NCBI RefSeq assembly: GCF_003968655.1
Contig: NZ_RXYK01000008.1
Coordinates: 23,550 to 87,549 of the forward strand
Reading direction: 5' to 3'
DNA from: Chlorobium phaeovibrioides
GTDB taxonomy: Bacteria > Bacteroidota > Chlorobiia > Chlorobiales > Chlorobiaceae
DNA length: 64,000 nt
A model generated the notes under the pieces. It did not search any database and was not told where the DNA came from. It saw nothing but the letters and a program-made list of their open reading frames with translations. The translations under genes were made by a program, and so were the position numbers. Each line of letters begins with the position of its first letter. Positions within the stretch are counted from its first letter, which is position 1. Below, piece after piece: positions 28,007-36,833 of this stretch.

Positions 28007-28045
28007 CCCGCTCCGCTCCCCCCTCTCCACACACGCACAAGCACC

Positions 28046-28060
28046 TCTCTCGATGAGAGA
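28046..28060. promoter_or_regulatory. Candidate activator site upstream of first sigma54 promoter
   Basis: Perfect inverted repeat TCTCTC-GAT-GAGAGA, ending 106 bp before the -24 element. Related CTCTC-based repeats occur at comparable distance before the other two sigma54 promoters. Confidence 0.5.
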
Positions 28061-28165
28061 TAGTATCCACTTTGACTTGCATTCTGAAAGCGAAGGTCCG
28101 CATCAAAGAAGACATAAGTCACCCGAACAGCACGCAGACAAAGGCTCTGAAGCCCTCCCCTCAAT

Positions 28166-28183
28166 TTGGCACTGTTCTTGCTA
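28166..28183 (+). promoter_or_regulatory. Sigma54 (-24/-12) promoter 1
   Basis: TTGGCAC-TGTTC-TTGCT: -24 TGGCAC (28167-28172), exact 5-bp spacer, -12 TTGC (28178-28181). This is a full consensus match. The start site should be near 28193, 40 nt before the ATG at 28235. Confidence 0.85.
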
Positions 28184-28234
28184 TATTTTTCAAGATAAGA
28201 ACGAGCCCATTTCCTTTAAACCGAAACAATACGG

Positions 28235-29065
28235 ATGGCTAACGAACAGCTCAACATGACCATGACCCGAACAGGACACATCATGATACTGGGATGCTCA
28301 CACAAAACCGTGCAGCTGCAGGACCTGCTCGGAAAAAAAGGCCATATGGTATCGGTTGCCGGAAACCATGCTGCATATATAGAAGCCATCGAAGCAAAGC
28401 CCCCCTACGAGATAACCATACTGACCGACAGCTTCGATGATGCACTCAATAGCTCGCTGCTGACCACTATCAGAATGTCCTGCCAGCCCGGCAACATCAT
28501 CTGCCTCTGCAGTGGGGACAGCCCTGAAACGGAGCGCCTGATCCGGTCATCAGGCCCGGTTTTCTATGGCAGCTGCGAAAGTTTCATTGCAGAGGCTGAC
28601 CGGATCATCCAATCGTCATTGGCCGCATCCGGATCAAGAGCAAGCGACAAGAGGGCGGCATCGGCAAAAATGCTTGAGCAACGACTTCTTACCCCCCCAC
28701 CATTCACTTTGAACAGCCTCAGGCGCCAAATACACGCCGTGAGAACTGGTGCAGTTACAATAGCGGGTCGCTCAATGGAAGTACTTATGGCACTGACGCT
28801 CCTTACCCTGACAGGATTGCCTGTCCTGCTGGTGCTGGCGGCAAGAAAGCTTCTCAAGGGAACGCCGGTACTCGATACCGTTTCAATACGGACATCAACA
28901 GGAACGGCAGTGAAAGCCTACCGGTTCCATTCCACCGGACATGCTTTTCGCGACATTCCGCTCGCAGTCCTGATTCTTTTGGGGAAACTCTCAATCATTG
29001 ATACGAATCCGCCTGACCACAACAGCGTAATGCAGTGGAATGCGCTGATACGTGACTTGCAATAG
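28235..29065 (+). CDS. Degenerate sugar-transferase-like membrane protein with receiver-like N-terminus
   Basis: 276 aa. The first 120 residues look like a receiver-type alpha/beta domain without a clear phospho-Asp. A hydrophobic hairpin (about 180-205) then leads into TPVLDTVSIRTSTGTAVKAY...LLGKLSIIDTNPP. This lines up with GPVLFAQTRVGRNGRHFRFF and LKGDMSLVGPRPP of the true sugar transferase encoded next. Conserved catalytic residues are missing, so it is probably a non-catalytic relative. It is the first gene after sigma54 promoter 1. Confidence 0.7.
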   Translation: MANEQLNMTMTRTGHIMILGCSHKTVQLQDLLGKKGHMVSVAGNHAAYIEAIEAKPPYEITILTDSFDDALNSSLLTTIRMSCQPGNIICLCSGDSPETERLIRSSGPVFYGSCESFIAEADRIIQSSLAASGSRASDKRAASAKMLEQRLLTPPPFTLNSLRRQIHAVRTGAVTIAGRSMEVLMALTLLTLTGLPVLLVLAARKLLKGTPVLDTVSIRTSTGTAVKAYRFHSTGHAFRDIPLAVLILLGKLSIIDTNPPDHNSVMQWNALIRDLQ

Positions 29066-29072
29066 GAACACC

Positions 29073-29792
29073 ATGGAACTCGACCCGACCGTCAGAAAAG
29101 AGCTGATCGAGAAAATCAGCGAGACCATCAGCCCTGCAGCCCAGAGACACAGGGCAATGCGGGTATACATCTGGGAAGCGACAGTCCGGGTCTCCTATAG
29201 ACTGAAACGGCTGCTCGACATCACCGTATCGGTTGCTGCGACCATCCTGCTCATGCCGGTTTTCCTCATCACGGCGGCAGCAATCTGGATCGAGAACCCC
29301 GGACCGGTACTCTTTGCCCAAACCAGGGTGGGTCGGAACGGCAGGCACTTCAGGTTCTTCAAGTTCCGCTCCATGGTAGTCAATGCCGACTGCATGAAAG
29401 ATCAGCTTGCCGCAATGAATGAATCAGCGGCCGGAGTGATTTTCAAGATGAAAAAAGACCCAAGGATTACGAAAGTAGGGCGTATAATCCGTAAGTTGAG
29501 CATCGATGAACTCCCTCAGCTGCTTAATGTGCTGAAAGGTGACATGAGTCTGGTGGGCCCGAGGCCTCCGCTTCCACGGGAAGTCGCGGAATACACCCTC
29601 GAAGAACGCAAACGGCTGCATGTCATGCCAGGCATCACCTGTCTCTGGCAGGTAAGCGGAAGAAGCGACATCCCGTTCAACGAACAGGTCCTGCTTGACA
29701 TGCAGTATATTCAAAGTTCCAGCATCACCAACGACATCGCCCTGCTTCTCAGGACAGTTCCTGCAGTGCTTACTGGAAGGGGCGCATATTGA
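29073..29792 (+). CDS. Undecaprenyl-phosphate sugar phosphotransferase (short form)
   Basis: 239 aa; ATG 29073 with AGGA upstream. It carries the C-terminal module of WbaP/WcaJ-type enzymes. These start polysaccharide synthesis by transferring sugar-1-phosphate from a nucleotide sugar to undecaprenyl phosphate at the inner membrane. One membrane helix (about 45-68) precedes FFKFRSM and DELPQLLNVLKGDMSLVGPRPP. LEERKRLHVMPGITCLWQV and a C-terminal NDIALLLRTVPAVLTGRG complete the family. The four-helix N-terminal domain of longer members is absent. Confidence 0.92.
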   Translation: MELDPTVRKELIEKISETISPAAQRHRAMRVYIWEATVRVSYRLKRLLDITVSVAATILLMPVFLITAAAIWIENPGPVLFAQTRVGRNGRHFRFFKFRSMVVNADCMKDQLAAMNESAAGVIFKMKKDPRITKVGRIIRKLSIDELPQLLNVLKGDMSLVGPRPPLPREVAEYTLEERKRLHVMPGITCLWQVSGRSDIPFNEQVLLDMQYIQSSSITNDIALLLRTVPAVLTGRGAY

Positions 29793-29806
29793 CAACGAGA
29801 GCCGCT

Positions 29807-30160
29807 ATGGAATTCACTGTCGACACATCAGCTGGAGTACGGGTAGGAGTGGCCATCCTTCCCGAACGCATCGACGCTGCCAGCTGTGCAGAGCTTCAGG
29901 CAGCGGCTGCGGGGTGGCTGAAACAGACGGCAAACCTGGTATTTGACTGCTCCGGCCTCGACTTCATCGACAGCAGCGGCCTCGGTGTTCTGGTTTCGAC
30001 CCTAAGAAAGACCATTGAGCAAGATGGGGATCTCAAACTTGCCTGCCTCGGCATGAAAGCCTCCATGCTGATGGAGCTCACCAAGGCAAAACGGCTCTTT
30101 TCAATCCATCCTGATGCCGTATCTGCCATAGCGGCCTTCCATGGAGGAGTGCGGCAATGA
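29807..30160 (+). CDS. STAS-domain anti-sigma-factor antagonist (first)
   Basis: 117 aa single STAS domain. The phosphorylatable serine is expected in FIDSSGLGVL (Ser57). ATG 29807 is preferred over a TTG overlapping the previous stop. In partner switching the unphosphorylated protein binds an RsbW-type kinase. It is embedded between sugar-transfer genes and overlaps the next gene by four bases, so it is made together with them. Confidence 0.85.
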   Translation: MEFTVDTSAGVRVGVAILPERIDAASCAELQAAAAGWLKQTANLVFDCSGLDFIDSSGLGVLVSTLRKTIEQDGDLKLACLGMKASMLMELTKAKRLFSIHPDAVSAIAAFHGGVRQ

Positions 30161-31548
30161 ACACAGGATCAGTGCAGACCCTCATCGTGCTGCGGGAAGA
30201 GGAACACGCATGGCTCCAGGACCTGTTCAGAAGCCGCCACCCGATGCTGGTGACACTCTGCAACAAGCCCTTCATAGAGTATCTTATCGACTTTGCCATT
30301 CTTTCCGGCAGCGAAGCCTTAAGGATCGCAAGCGACAGCCCGATCACCGATCTGGAAAACTACTGCAGGAACGGAAGCCGTTGGGGCATCACCATCGACT
30401 ATGCACATATTCTTCCCGAAGATGACCAGGAACGGCTCCTCGAAAAGAACCGACAGTTCTGCTCCAGAGGCAAGACGATGCTGATTGAAAAAACGCTATT
30501 TGTGGCCTACGACAAAAAAAACGACTACAGACTATGGCTCAGGGCCTGTCCGGAAGGAGTCGCGGTTTCCGGCACGAGCGGATCAATCACCATCCTGGGT
30601 AACAAACAAGAGAACGCCATACCGGGACCCGGTCCCGGGCCATCTCTTCCAATGCTCCTCACCATAGGGGAATACTACCGCCTTGCTGACGACACACTGA
30701 AGAACGCAGATCGCTACATCCTCCCTGGCTACAGCAGCGAGCCCGACTGTTTTCTTGGAAGAAATGTGGTCATCCAGAAAGGGGCAGAGATCCGCAAGCC
30801 CGTCATGATCGGCAACAATGTACAGATCTCGGCAGGCTCGATCATCGGCCCCGGGGCCATCATCGGCAGCAACATCATCATCGACAGGGAAAGCGTTGTT
30901 TCCGGAAGCATCCTCATGGACAACACCTTCATTGGCGAGCAGCTTGAAGTCAAAGGGAGGATTGCTGACGGCAGCCTCCTCATTGATCCTGAAAGCGGAG
31001 CGACGCTGCAGATGGAAGACCCTCATCTGATGAGCGTCATCCAGCCCGGTGCATCGACAAAGCAGATCATCCGCCGCCTTATCCACGCCCTTGCAGCCCT
31101 CGCCCTGCTCATCGTCCTTGCCCTCCCGTTCCTCGTTCTCCGTCCCCTGCTCGGATTGCGCAGGAACTGGCATACGAAGAAACGCCTCTTCCCGCCGGGA
31201 GCAACAGCAAAAAAACTCACCATTGAACAGGTCGTGATCAGACCCGAGGGAGCAGACGGCAGACTCGCCATTGCACTATCCATCGATCGATATCCCTCGC
31301 TTTTCCAGGTACTCGGCGGAAAACTCCGGCTGATCGGGCACCGTCCGGCAGTATCTTCGGATACATCAACAATCTCTTCAGGCTGTATCGCCATGAACCC
31401 TGCCGTTTTCGGTTATGCAGAAACTGAAGAGTGGCCCGAAAATGAGCGCGATGAACTGATGGTCGACCATTATCATCTTCTTCATAGCGGCTCGCTTAAC
31501 GACATCGGCCTGCTTCTGAAGGCTTTACTGAACAAAAAACACATGTAA
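30157..31548 (+). CDS. Fusion: degenerate nucleotidyltransferase, left-handed beta-helix, degenerate sugar transferase
   Basis: 463 aa. Residues 1-150 recall a sugar-nucleotide pyrophosphorylase (NKPFIEYLIDFAI) but lack the GGxGTR signature. About 195-290 are hexapeptide repeats (VVIQKGAEIRKPVMIGNNVQ) typical of a beta helix. A hydrophobic segment (305-330) is followed by LGGKLRLIGHRP and LNDIGLLLKALL. These mirror LKGDMSLVGPRP and NDIALLLRTVP of the intact transferase at 29073. The combination is unusual. It may be a scaffold or regulator of the first sugar-transfer step. Starts ATGA-overlapped with the STAS gene. Confidence 0.75.
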   Translation: MNTGSVQTLIVLREEEHAWLQDLFRSRHPMLVTLCNKPFIEYLIDFAILSGSEALRIASDSPITDLENYCRNGSRWGITIDYAHILPEDDQERLLEKNRQFCSRGKTMLIEKTLFVAYDKKNDYRLWLRACPEGVAVSGTSGSITILGNKQENAIPGPGPGPSLPMLLTIGEYYRLADDTLKNADRYILPGYSSEPDCFLGRNVVIQKGAEIRKPVMIGNNVQISAGSIIGPGAIIGSNIIIDRESVVSGSILMDNTFIGEQLEVKGRIADGSLLIDPESGATLQMEDPHLMSVIQPGASTKQIIRRLIHALAALALLIVLALPFLVLRPLLGLRRNWHTKKRLFPPGATAKKLTIEQVVIRPEGADGRLAIALSIDRYPSLFQVLGGKLRLIGHRPAVSSDTSTISSGCIAMNPAVFGYAETEEWPENERDELMVDHYHLLHSGSLNDIGLLLKALLNKKHM

Positions 31549-31561
31549 CACGGGAGGAAAC

Positions 31562-31885
31562 ATGAATATTGCAGAATCCACCATCAACGGCATAAAGGTA
31601 CTCTCACTGGAGGGAGTACTCAACGCAGCTTCATCGCCAAAGTTCAAAGCCTATCTTGAAACGGCAGATCACTCCGGACCCATGATCATCAATCTGGAGC
31701 AGGTCGAGTTCATTGACAGCAGCGGGCTGGGGCTGCTGGTTAGGCTTGCCAGACAGAAAAAATCGGCCAATGAAGCCCTGAAGCTGGCAAAGATGAATGA
31801 CCGGGTGAAGCGCGTGTTCGAGATTACTCAGGCACACAGCCTCTTCGACATATATGATGACATTCAGGCAGCTGCCGGCAACTAA
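31562..31885 (+). CDS. STAS-domain anti-sigma-factor antagonist (second)
   Basis: 107 aa, closer to classical SpoIIAA/RsbV proteins than the first copy. FIDSSGLGLLV contains the target Ser54. The ATG is preceded by GGGAGGAA. It ends 16 bp before the RsbW-like gene, the usual order for an antagonist-kinase pair. Confidence 0.9.
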   Translation: MNIAESTINGIKVLSLEGVLNAASSPKFKAYLETADHSGPMIINLEQVEFIDSSGLGLLVRLARQKKSANEALKLAKMNDRVKRVFEITQAHSLFDIYDDIQAAAGN

Positions 31886-31901
31886 TACCGGAGACCATAG
31901 T

Positions 31902-32330
31902 ATGACTCAAATTCTTTCGGCAACCCTCAAAGCTGAACTTAAAAACAGCCGGATCGCCGCAAATATCGCCCGCTCAACCGCTGAAGTTTTTGCCGAAGAG
32001 CGCCACTTTTCCGGAAATGTCCAGGAGTTCGGCCACACCTTTGAACTCGCCGTAAGCGAAGCGTTCACCAACTCCGTCAACTACAGGGATCCGAGCATCA
32101 AAGACATTACCGTGACAATCGGCTTTGAGGAGGAAAGCAACGCACTGACGGCCAGCGTGACAGACATGAACGCCCCGTTCAACATCCACCCTCCTGAACC
32201 CGAAATCACTGAATATCCGGAAGGGGGATTCGGACTGCTCATCATCTGGAAGCTCATGGACGAGGTCTCATGCAGTCGGGAAGGACAGCGCAATGCGCTC
32301 TCCATGAAAAAATTCATCAGCAGACCCTGA
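31902..32330 (+). CDS. RsbW-like serine kinase/anti-sigma ATPase
   Basis: 142 aa GHKL ATPase from ATG 31902 (CCGGAG upstream; upstream in-frame Met falls in the STAS gene). N box ELAVSEAFTNSVNY, G1-like TDMNAPF and G2 EGGFGLLIIWKLMDEV are present. This family phosphorylates STAS antagonists and binds a target, classically a sigma factor. No sigma gene of that class is seen in the window, so the target here is unknown. Confidence 0.88.
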   Translation: MTQILSATLKAELKNSRIAANIARSTAEVFAEERHFSGNVQEFGHTFELAVSEAFTNSVNYRDPSIKDITVTIGFEEESNALTASVTDMNAPFNIHPPEPEITEYPEGGFGLLIIWKLMDEVSCSREGQRNALSMKKFISRP

Positions 32331-32355
32331 AAACCAATAACCCCCTCCCCAACAC

Positions 32356-33330
32356 ATGGTATCGGTCATCATCGTCAGTTTCAACACCCGGGAAATCCTT
32401 GCAGAGTGCCTCATGAGCCTGTTCCGACATGCCGGAGAAGTCCCTATGGAAGTCTTCGTTGTCGACAACGCGTCCAAAGACGGATCCCCGTCGATGGTCA
32501 GGGAACGGTTTCCTGCAGTCCGGTTGATTGAAAACAGTGACAACCGGGGGTTTGCAGCAGCAAACAATCAGGCATACACGCTCTCGCAGGGTGACTATGT
32601 CGTCCTGCTCAACCCGGATGCCTACCTTCAGCCCGAATCTCTGGCCAACGCGGTTGCATTCATGGACAGAACCACCGGATGCGGGCTCTCTGGCGGAAAA
32701 ATCATCTCCCCCAAGGGAACGCTCGAACCCTCGGCAAGGCGCTTTCCCTCAATCCGCTCAAAACTGCTGACCATCTCCGGCATCAGCGGCAGGTACCCCC
32801 GCTCCCCCATCCTGAACCGCCATGAATTCGGTGGATTCAACCACGACGCCCCCATGGAGGTCGACTGGGTCCCCGGGACCTTCACCATCATCCGCCGGAG
32901 CATGCTTGAGTCGATCGGTTTTTTCGACGAACGCTTCTATCTCTATTACGAAGAGACCGACCTCTGCCGCCGTGCGAAAAATGCAGGCTGGAGCGTGTAT
33001 TTCATTCCCGATGCGGCAGTCATACATATCGGCGGGGCATGCAGCAAGACGAGAAAGGAAAAGACTTTTGACGATTCAGGATCACAAGTGCTCTCCTTCC
33101 GACTCCGCAGCGAATGCCTCTACTACAGAAAAAACCATGGAGCAGCAATGCTTATCGCATCAACAGGACTTGAAATCTTCTGGAACCTTCTGATCTTCAC
33201 CAAAAACATGGTTATCCCCTCGGAAGAGGCGCAGAGAAAACGCACGGCATCGATTGGCATCGGCAAACAGACCCTCCGTGCACTAAAAGACACCCGCTTT
33301 GGCACAATCTCACCACCAACTCCATGGTAA
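32356..33330 (+). CDS. Glycosyltransferase family 2
   Basis: 324 aa GT-A fold enzyme of the rhamnosyltransferase-like group. VSVIIVSFNTREILAECL opens the nucleotide-binding domain, NPDAYL supplies the metal-binding acidic motif, GFFDERFYLYYEETDLCRR is the conserved C-terminal acceptor motif. A hydrophobic stretch near the end may tether it to the membrane. It follows the RsbW-like gene by 25 bp and is likely co-transcribed. Sugar specificity cannot be told. Confidence 0.9.
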   Translation: MVSVIIVSFNTREILAECLMSLFRHAGEVPMEVFVVDNASKDGSPSMVRERFPAVRLIENSDNRGFAAANNQAYTLSQGDYVVLLNPDAYLQPESLANAVAFMDRTTGCGLSGGKIISPKGTLEPSARRFPSIRSKLLTISGISGRYPRSPILNRHEFGGFNHDAPMEVDWVPGTFTIIRRSMLESIGFFDERFYLYYEETDLCRRAKNAGWSVYFIPDAAVIHIGGACSKTRKEKTFDDSGSQVLSFRLRSECLYYRKNHGAAMLIASTGLEIFWNLLIFTKNMVIPSEEAQRKRTASIGIGKQTLRALKDTRFGTISPPTPW

Positions 33331-33468
33331 TCATGAGACAACCCGCTCCCCGACAGCCAGACAGAAAAACAGCTGATACGATCAACATAACAGAGTAACA
33401 TCCCATTAACATTATGGCACGGATTGTCTGATTTCTGTGGCAGTAATGAAGGAATAATTCCCCCTGCA

Positions 33469-34557
33469 ATGCACCACAAATTTTCTTCTCCCCTGATACA
33501 ACCGCCAGTCGTCAAGGTTTTGCAGTGTCTTTTTCTGGCCTTGCTGCTCACCTCATGTGCGGGGCTTTCACCCAAGCCTACCAAAAACCCTCAATCACCG
33601 CCTCCCGGCAGGGACTTTACCATAAAGCTACCAGACAAATCCCCCATCTTCGCCAAGAAAGAAGACCTCAATAAAGAAATAATCGAGGCAAAACCTTTCG
33701 AATACCGCCTCGGACCGGGAGACATCATCGGCCTCAAGGTTTGGCGACGCCCCGAACTCTCGGAAGAACGAATGATCATCTCTCCGGATGGGTTTATTGC
33801 TGCCCCCAGGGTCGGAATGCTCAATGTCAACGGTAAAACCCCTGACGAAGTCAAAGAATCGATTACTACAAAACTTGAGGTCCTGTACATCAAACCGGAA
33901 GTCACCATACAGGTACATGATTTTCAGAATAACAAGGCCTATGTGCTTGGCAATGTCAACAAACCCGGGTTGGTACGATTCTCAGGCAGGGGGACGCTGC
34001 TCGAAGGCCTATCGCTTGCTGGCGGGGTCCCGAAAGAAGATCGTATGACCCGCTGTTCAATCATCAGGGGGAACGATCAGGTGATTTGGATCGATCTGCA
34101 GGATCTGCTCTCGAACGGAAATATGAGCCTGAATACCACCATCCACAACAACGATATCATTTATGTGCCGGAACACGCCCACGACATGATTTATGTCATG
34201 GGAGAAGTCAAGACGCCCGGGGCAATCCCCATGCATGACGGCATGAGCGTACTCAAGGCAGTCATGATGGCAGGCGGCATCACACGAACGGGCAATGAGG
34301 AAAAAGTCTTCATCATCCGTCAGCAGGATACGAATGGCACAGTGGCTGAAATCAACCTCAAAAGACTGGTTGAAAACGCTGATTTCACCCGAAACTATAC
34401 CCTCATGCCCAACGACATCATATATGTCAGCCCCTCCGGCATGGCAAAGTTCAACTACACGCTTCAGGATATCATGCCGACGCTACAAATCATCAATCTG
34501 GGAACATCTGCGCTGAATTCAGTCAATTCAACCATTATAATCCCATCTCAGCCTTAA
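33469..34557 (+). CDS. Wza-type outer-membrane polysaccharide export lipoprotein
   Basis: 362 aa from ATG 33469 (a TTG at 33424 is in frame). Signal peptide with lipobox LTSC near residue 30. The PES domain (FEYRLGPGDIIGLKVWRRPELSEE, split) and two to three SLBB repeats (KAYVLGNVNKPGLVRF; MIYVMGEVKTPGAIPM) follow. It forms the outer-membrane secretin-like channel for exopolysaccharide, with the Wzz/kinase next door as periplasmic partner. Confidence 0.94.
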   Translation: MHHKFSSPLIQPPVVKVLQCLFLALLLTSCAGLSPKPTKNPQSPPPGRDFTIKLPDKSPIFAKKEDLNKEIIEAKPFEYRLGPGDIIGLKVWRRPELSEERMIISPDGFIAAPRVGMLNVNGKTPDEVKESITTKLEVLYIKPEVTIQVHDFQNNKAYVLGNVNKPGLVRFSGRGTLLEGLSLAGGVPKEDRMTRCSIIRGNDQVIWIDLQDLLSNGNMSLNTTIHNNDIIYVPEHAHDMIYVMGEVKTPGAIPMHDGMSVLKAVMMAGGITRTGNEEKVFIIRQQDTNGTVAEINLKRLVENADFTRNYTLMPNDIIYVSPSGMAKFNYTLQDIMPTLQIINLGTSALNSVNSTIIIPSQP

Positions 34558-34576
34558 CAGGTAATTCCGCCCAATC

Positions 34577-36832
34577 ATGCTGAAAGAACAGTCAACAAAA
34601 GATCCGCTACCATTGGGGAAACCCAGAAAGGCTTTCGACTTAGCGGGCTTTATAAAAAGGTACGGCTTATTCATCCTGCTGCTTGGCGGTTTCCTTTTCG
34701 CCATGCTGACACCGCTTATCTTCATCATAAAAAAACCATACTACGAAGTTCATGCCCTCATGCAGGTTGACCCGACGATACCTACCCTTTTCAGCAATAC
34801 TGAAGAGTCCTCCATCGTGAGTTACTACCCGCGCTATATCAGCACTTCGGCTCAGGCAATGACAACCATCGACATCCTGATAAAAGCGCTTGATTCAATG
34901 AAACCGGCTGACAGAGAGGCGCTCTTCCCCAAAGGGGTACCCACGGAAACTTGCGCAGCAATTCTTCACAACATGGTGTCGGTTACTCCGGGCAACAGGG
35001 ATCACATACTCACCCTTCAGATTTCCGGGAGCAAACCTGAGGGGCTTGCAGAGTTCCTCAATACTCTCATGCAGACCTATATGGAGGAAACCCGCAAAGC
35101 GAGCAACAACTCTAACAGCGACAGGCTCAAATTCCTCTATGCCCAGAAAAATGTCATCACGCAAGAGATGTCGGCCATTGAGCGGGATCTTGACAGCCTG
35201 ACCCGGGATATCGGCACATCATCTTTTTCTGAAACCTTTAATATCGCAGCAAAAAACAGCGACAACCTCTTACGGTCCTACAACTCTGTCCTGAATGAAC
35301 GACTTGCATATGAAACAAATTACAGGGCCCTGCAGCAATCAAATAATGCGTTAAAAAAAATCGCTCTTGACCCCTTAGTCAATGAAATTGTCTTGAATAA
35401 CAATGCCTTGACTAATACAGAATCATGGACCTACCAGCAGCTCCAACAGCTGAGAAGCACCACCGACGGGCTGACAGAAATAAACCCGGAGCGTATTTAT
35501 GTAGAAGGACAAATGAAATCAATGAAATCCTATGCACAGGAGCTCCGTGAAGAAGTACGCAACAAGGCAAAAAACATCACCCTTGGCAAAAGAGATATAG
35601 ACATGCAAAAGTCGGTAATCATCGCCAAAAACAATTATGAAGCCGCACAAGCAAGAGAAGACACCCTGCGGGTTGCAATCAATGAAAACAGCAAGGAAGC
35701 AAAACGCATCTCGATAGGCATCCACAGAGGCGAGTATCTTTCAGCCAACTGGCAAAACAAGTTCGACCTCCTCAACAACATTGAAAAACGCATTACAGAA
35801 ATTGAAATCGAGAAAAAATCCCCCCTGCGCCTTTCCGTTCTCTCTATTGCCCGCACACCGAAACAGCCGCTGAAATCAAACATCAACAAGATAACGATCC
35901 TGCTTCTCGTCGGCAGTTTCGGCCTCGTGGGCGGGGCGTTTGCAACATATGAATTTTTTGACGACACCATTAGAAGCAGCAAGGATATCACGCATGCACT
36001 TGGGCACCCTCCCGTGCAAACCATCGTCAACCTCAGGGCGCCGAATGCAGAGGATCAGGAACAGCTTAGCCTTGCTCCCGATGATTTTCGGGCACATCAG
36101 ATCGGGAGCCTTGCCGTCAAATTCTTTAGGGAAAGAACATCGAGCAATGCCAGGGCGCTCATTTTCACAGGTACGGATAAGGGGGTAGGATCATCAGCCA
36201 TCACATTCAGCTGTGCCAAAGCCCTCTCGCAGCTTGTCCCGAAAGTACTCATTATCGATGGAGACATCGAAGCCGCGCCAATCAACGAGGACGATGAATT
36301 CCAGATCAGCCTGCCGGGGCTCTGCGATTACCTGGCCGACTCAATGACGCTGGAAGAATGCATAGTCAGCACTCCCGGTGACAATATTGATATGATGTAT
36401 GCTGGCAATATCACCGGTAGAAGTGTCCCGCGCCAGAAAATTCCTGAACTCTTTGCTGAACTGAAAGAGAAATACGATTTCATCTGCGTGGACAGCACCC
36501 CCCTTCTCAAAAGCCACCTGGCTGAGCAGTTCGCCATGCATGCCGATATCGTAACACTGATCTCACTCGGCGATAGCTCTAAATTCAGGGATCTGAGAAA
36601 AGCTGCAGCTTTGCTGGTTCTGCTTGGAGTACCGAGCATCGCGCCCATCCTGAATTTCGGGGGGATCCGCAAAACCCTGACTATTGCCGAAATGTTCGAC
36701 AACCCCCCCGCCCTCATAAGCAAAGTGGTTCCAGAAAAGATGATTGACGGCATACGGCGTTCGCCGGTCGGGATCCGCATGATTGACAAGCTACTGCAGT
36801 TCACACAGAAACTCCAGCAAACAAAAGATTAG
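34577..36832 (+). CDS. Wzz/BY-kinase fusion with defective P-loop
   Basis: 751 aa polysaccharide co-polymerase. TM1 about residues 32-54, a periplasmic coiled-coil domain, TM2 near 440 preceded by PKQPLKSN, then a cytosolic BY-kinase-like domain. Here the Walker A region reads GTDKGVGSSA (532-541): the P-loop Lys is Ser539. Walker A' (VLIIDGDIE) and Walker B (FICVDSTP) are recognisable, and no C-terminal Tyr cluster exists. It should still set chain length with Wza, but as a kinase it is probably inactive. Confidence 0.92.
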   Translation: MLKEQSTKDPLPLGKPRKAFDLAGFIKRYGLFILLLGGFLFAMLTPLIFIIKKPYYEVHALMQVDPTIPTLFSNTEESSIVSYYPRYISTSAQAMTTIDILIKALDSMKPADREALFPKGVPTETCAAILHNMVSVTPGNRDHILTLQISGSKPEGLAEFLNTLMQTYMEETRKASNNSNSDRLKFLYAQKNVITQEMSAIERDLDSLTRDIGTSSFSETFNIAAKNSDNLLRSYNSVLNERLAYETNYRALQQSNNALKKIALDPLVNEIVLNNNALTNTESWTYQQLQQLRSTTDGLTEINPERIYVEGQMKSMKSYAQELREEVRNKAKNITLGKRDIDMQKSVIIAKNNYEAAQAREDTLRVAINENSKEAKRISIGIHRGEYLSANWQNKFDLLNNIEKRITEIEIEKKSPLRLSVLSIARTPKQPLKSNINKITILLLVGSFGLVGGAFATYEFFDDTIRSSKDITHALGHPPVQTIVNLRAPNAEDQEQLSLAPDDFRAHQIGSLAVKFFRERTSSNARALIFTGTDKGVGSSAITFSCAKALSQLVPKVLIIDGDIEAAPINEDDEFQISLPGLCDYLADSMTLEECIVSTPGDNIDMMYAGNITGRSVPRQKIPELFAELKEKYDFICVDSTPLLKSHLAEQFAMHADIVTLISLGDSSKFRDLRKAAALLVLLGVPSIAPILNFGGIRKTLTIAEMFDNPPALISKVVPEKMIDGIRRSPVGIRMIDKLLQFTQKLQQTKD

Positions 36833-36833
36833 T

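Noticed and set aside
33415..33430. TGGCAC before the wza-like gene, like a -24 element
   Set aside because: No GC at the -12 position with correct spacing (reads GTCT), so it is not called a sigma54 promoter.
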